Below are positions 63,890 to 64,000 of a stretch of 64,000 bases of DNA, in pieces (position 1 is the stretch's first letter; the number at the start of each line of letters is the position of its first letter). Made by a program: the position numbers and the translations under genes. Under the pieces are notes generated by a model that saw only the letters and a program-made list of their open reading frames with translations, made no database searches and was not told where the DNA came from. Source of the DNA: Phascolarctos cinereus (Eukaryota; Chordata; Mammalia; Diprotodontia; Phascolarctidae); assembly GCF_002099425.1 (NCBI RefSeq), contig NW_018344068.1:4698001-4762000 (forward strand), written 5' to 3'.

Positions 63890-64000
63890 TATATCATAAA
63901 GGAATAGATTATTTTCAAGAAAGTAAATTCCTCAGGAATATAGCAAATGACATATTACCACATTGCATGGTAGTTTGAAGTAGACCTTTAAGATTCCTTT
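63890..64000. other. window end, unassigned
   Basis: Nothing recognised in the last 110 bp. Confidence 0.35.

Overview
This window reads as marsupial nuclear DNA, most likely from an Australidelphian (Australian-lineage) marsupial. The evidence is the repeat content. It holds short tRNA-headed CORE-SINEs of the WSINE type, MAR1 SINEs with an RTE/BovB-like tail, marsupial L1 elements whose promoter end reads 'ggcagagccaag', and many old L2, L3/CR1 and MIR-type copies. The base composition is AT-rich, with (AC)n, (GATA)n, (GTA)n and (TATCTC)n tracts. The species is an inference; a repeat-library search would settle it.

I find no host protein-coding exon, tRNA gene or intact RNA gene. All open frames longer than about 100 codons can be traced to LINE relics (read in sense or antisense), to microsatellites, or to unassigned sequence with no recognisable domain. 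The window is either a gene desert or the inside of a very large intron.

Layout. 1-4.2 kb: MIR-type SINEs, a possible single-copy patch, then a minus-strand L1 with a complete 5' end that has lost most of ORF2. 4.9-10 kb: L3, L2 and L1 fragments, including an old L1 split by an L2 copy and by a 370-bp (TATCTC)n expansion. 11.3-14.5 kb: a TG/CA palindrome, a dense run of four same-strand CORE-SINEs and a hAT-type MITE with its target duplication. 15-20 kb: L2 and L1 3' ends around a 1.2-kb stretch with no recognised repeat. 20.3 kb: a 7SL (SRP RNA) retropseudogene. 22-31.9 kb: two large L3/CR1 copies; the second is split by a MAR1 and by a 4.7-kb L1 that itself carries two WSINE-type insertions. 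32-53 kb: SINEs and L2/L3/L1 fragments between unassigned stretches, with an L1 tail that folds back on itself (46.2 kb) and a tiny mariner-type palindrome (47.5 kb). 53.7-59.5 kb: L1, L2, a duplicated unidentified repeat, 1.5 kb of unassigned DNA, an LTR-like fossil and a long L2. 59.7-63.2 kb: a (GTA)n tract, an RTE endonuclease relic, an isolated L1 5' end and a twin-primed (5'-inverted) L1. The rest is L3 and a (GATA)n/(CATA)n tract.

The elements are linked by how they copy. L2 tails match MIR tails, L3/CR1 tails match the tails of a second CORE-SINE group, RTE tails match MAR1, and L1 presumably moved the WSINEs and the 7SL copy. The window therefore records four successive LINE/SINE partnerships. 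I found no undescribed gene system. The most unusual items are the 7SL pseudogene, the nested insertion stack, the 5'-complete but ORF2-deleted L1s, and the fold-back L1 tail.
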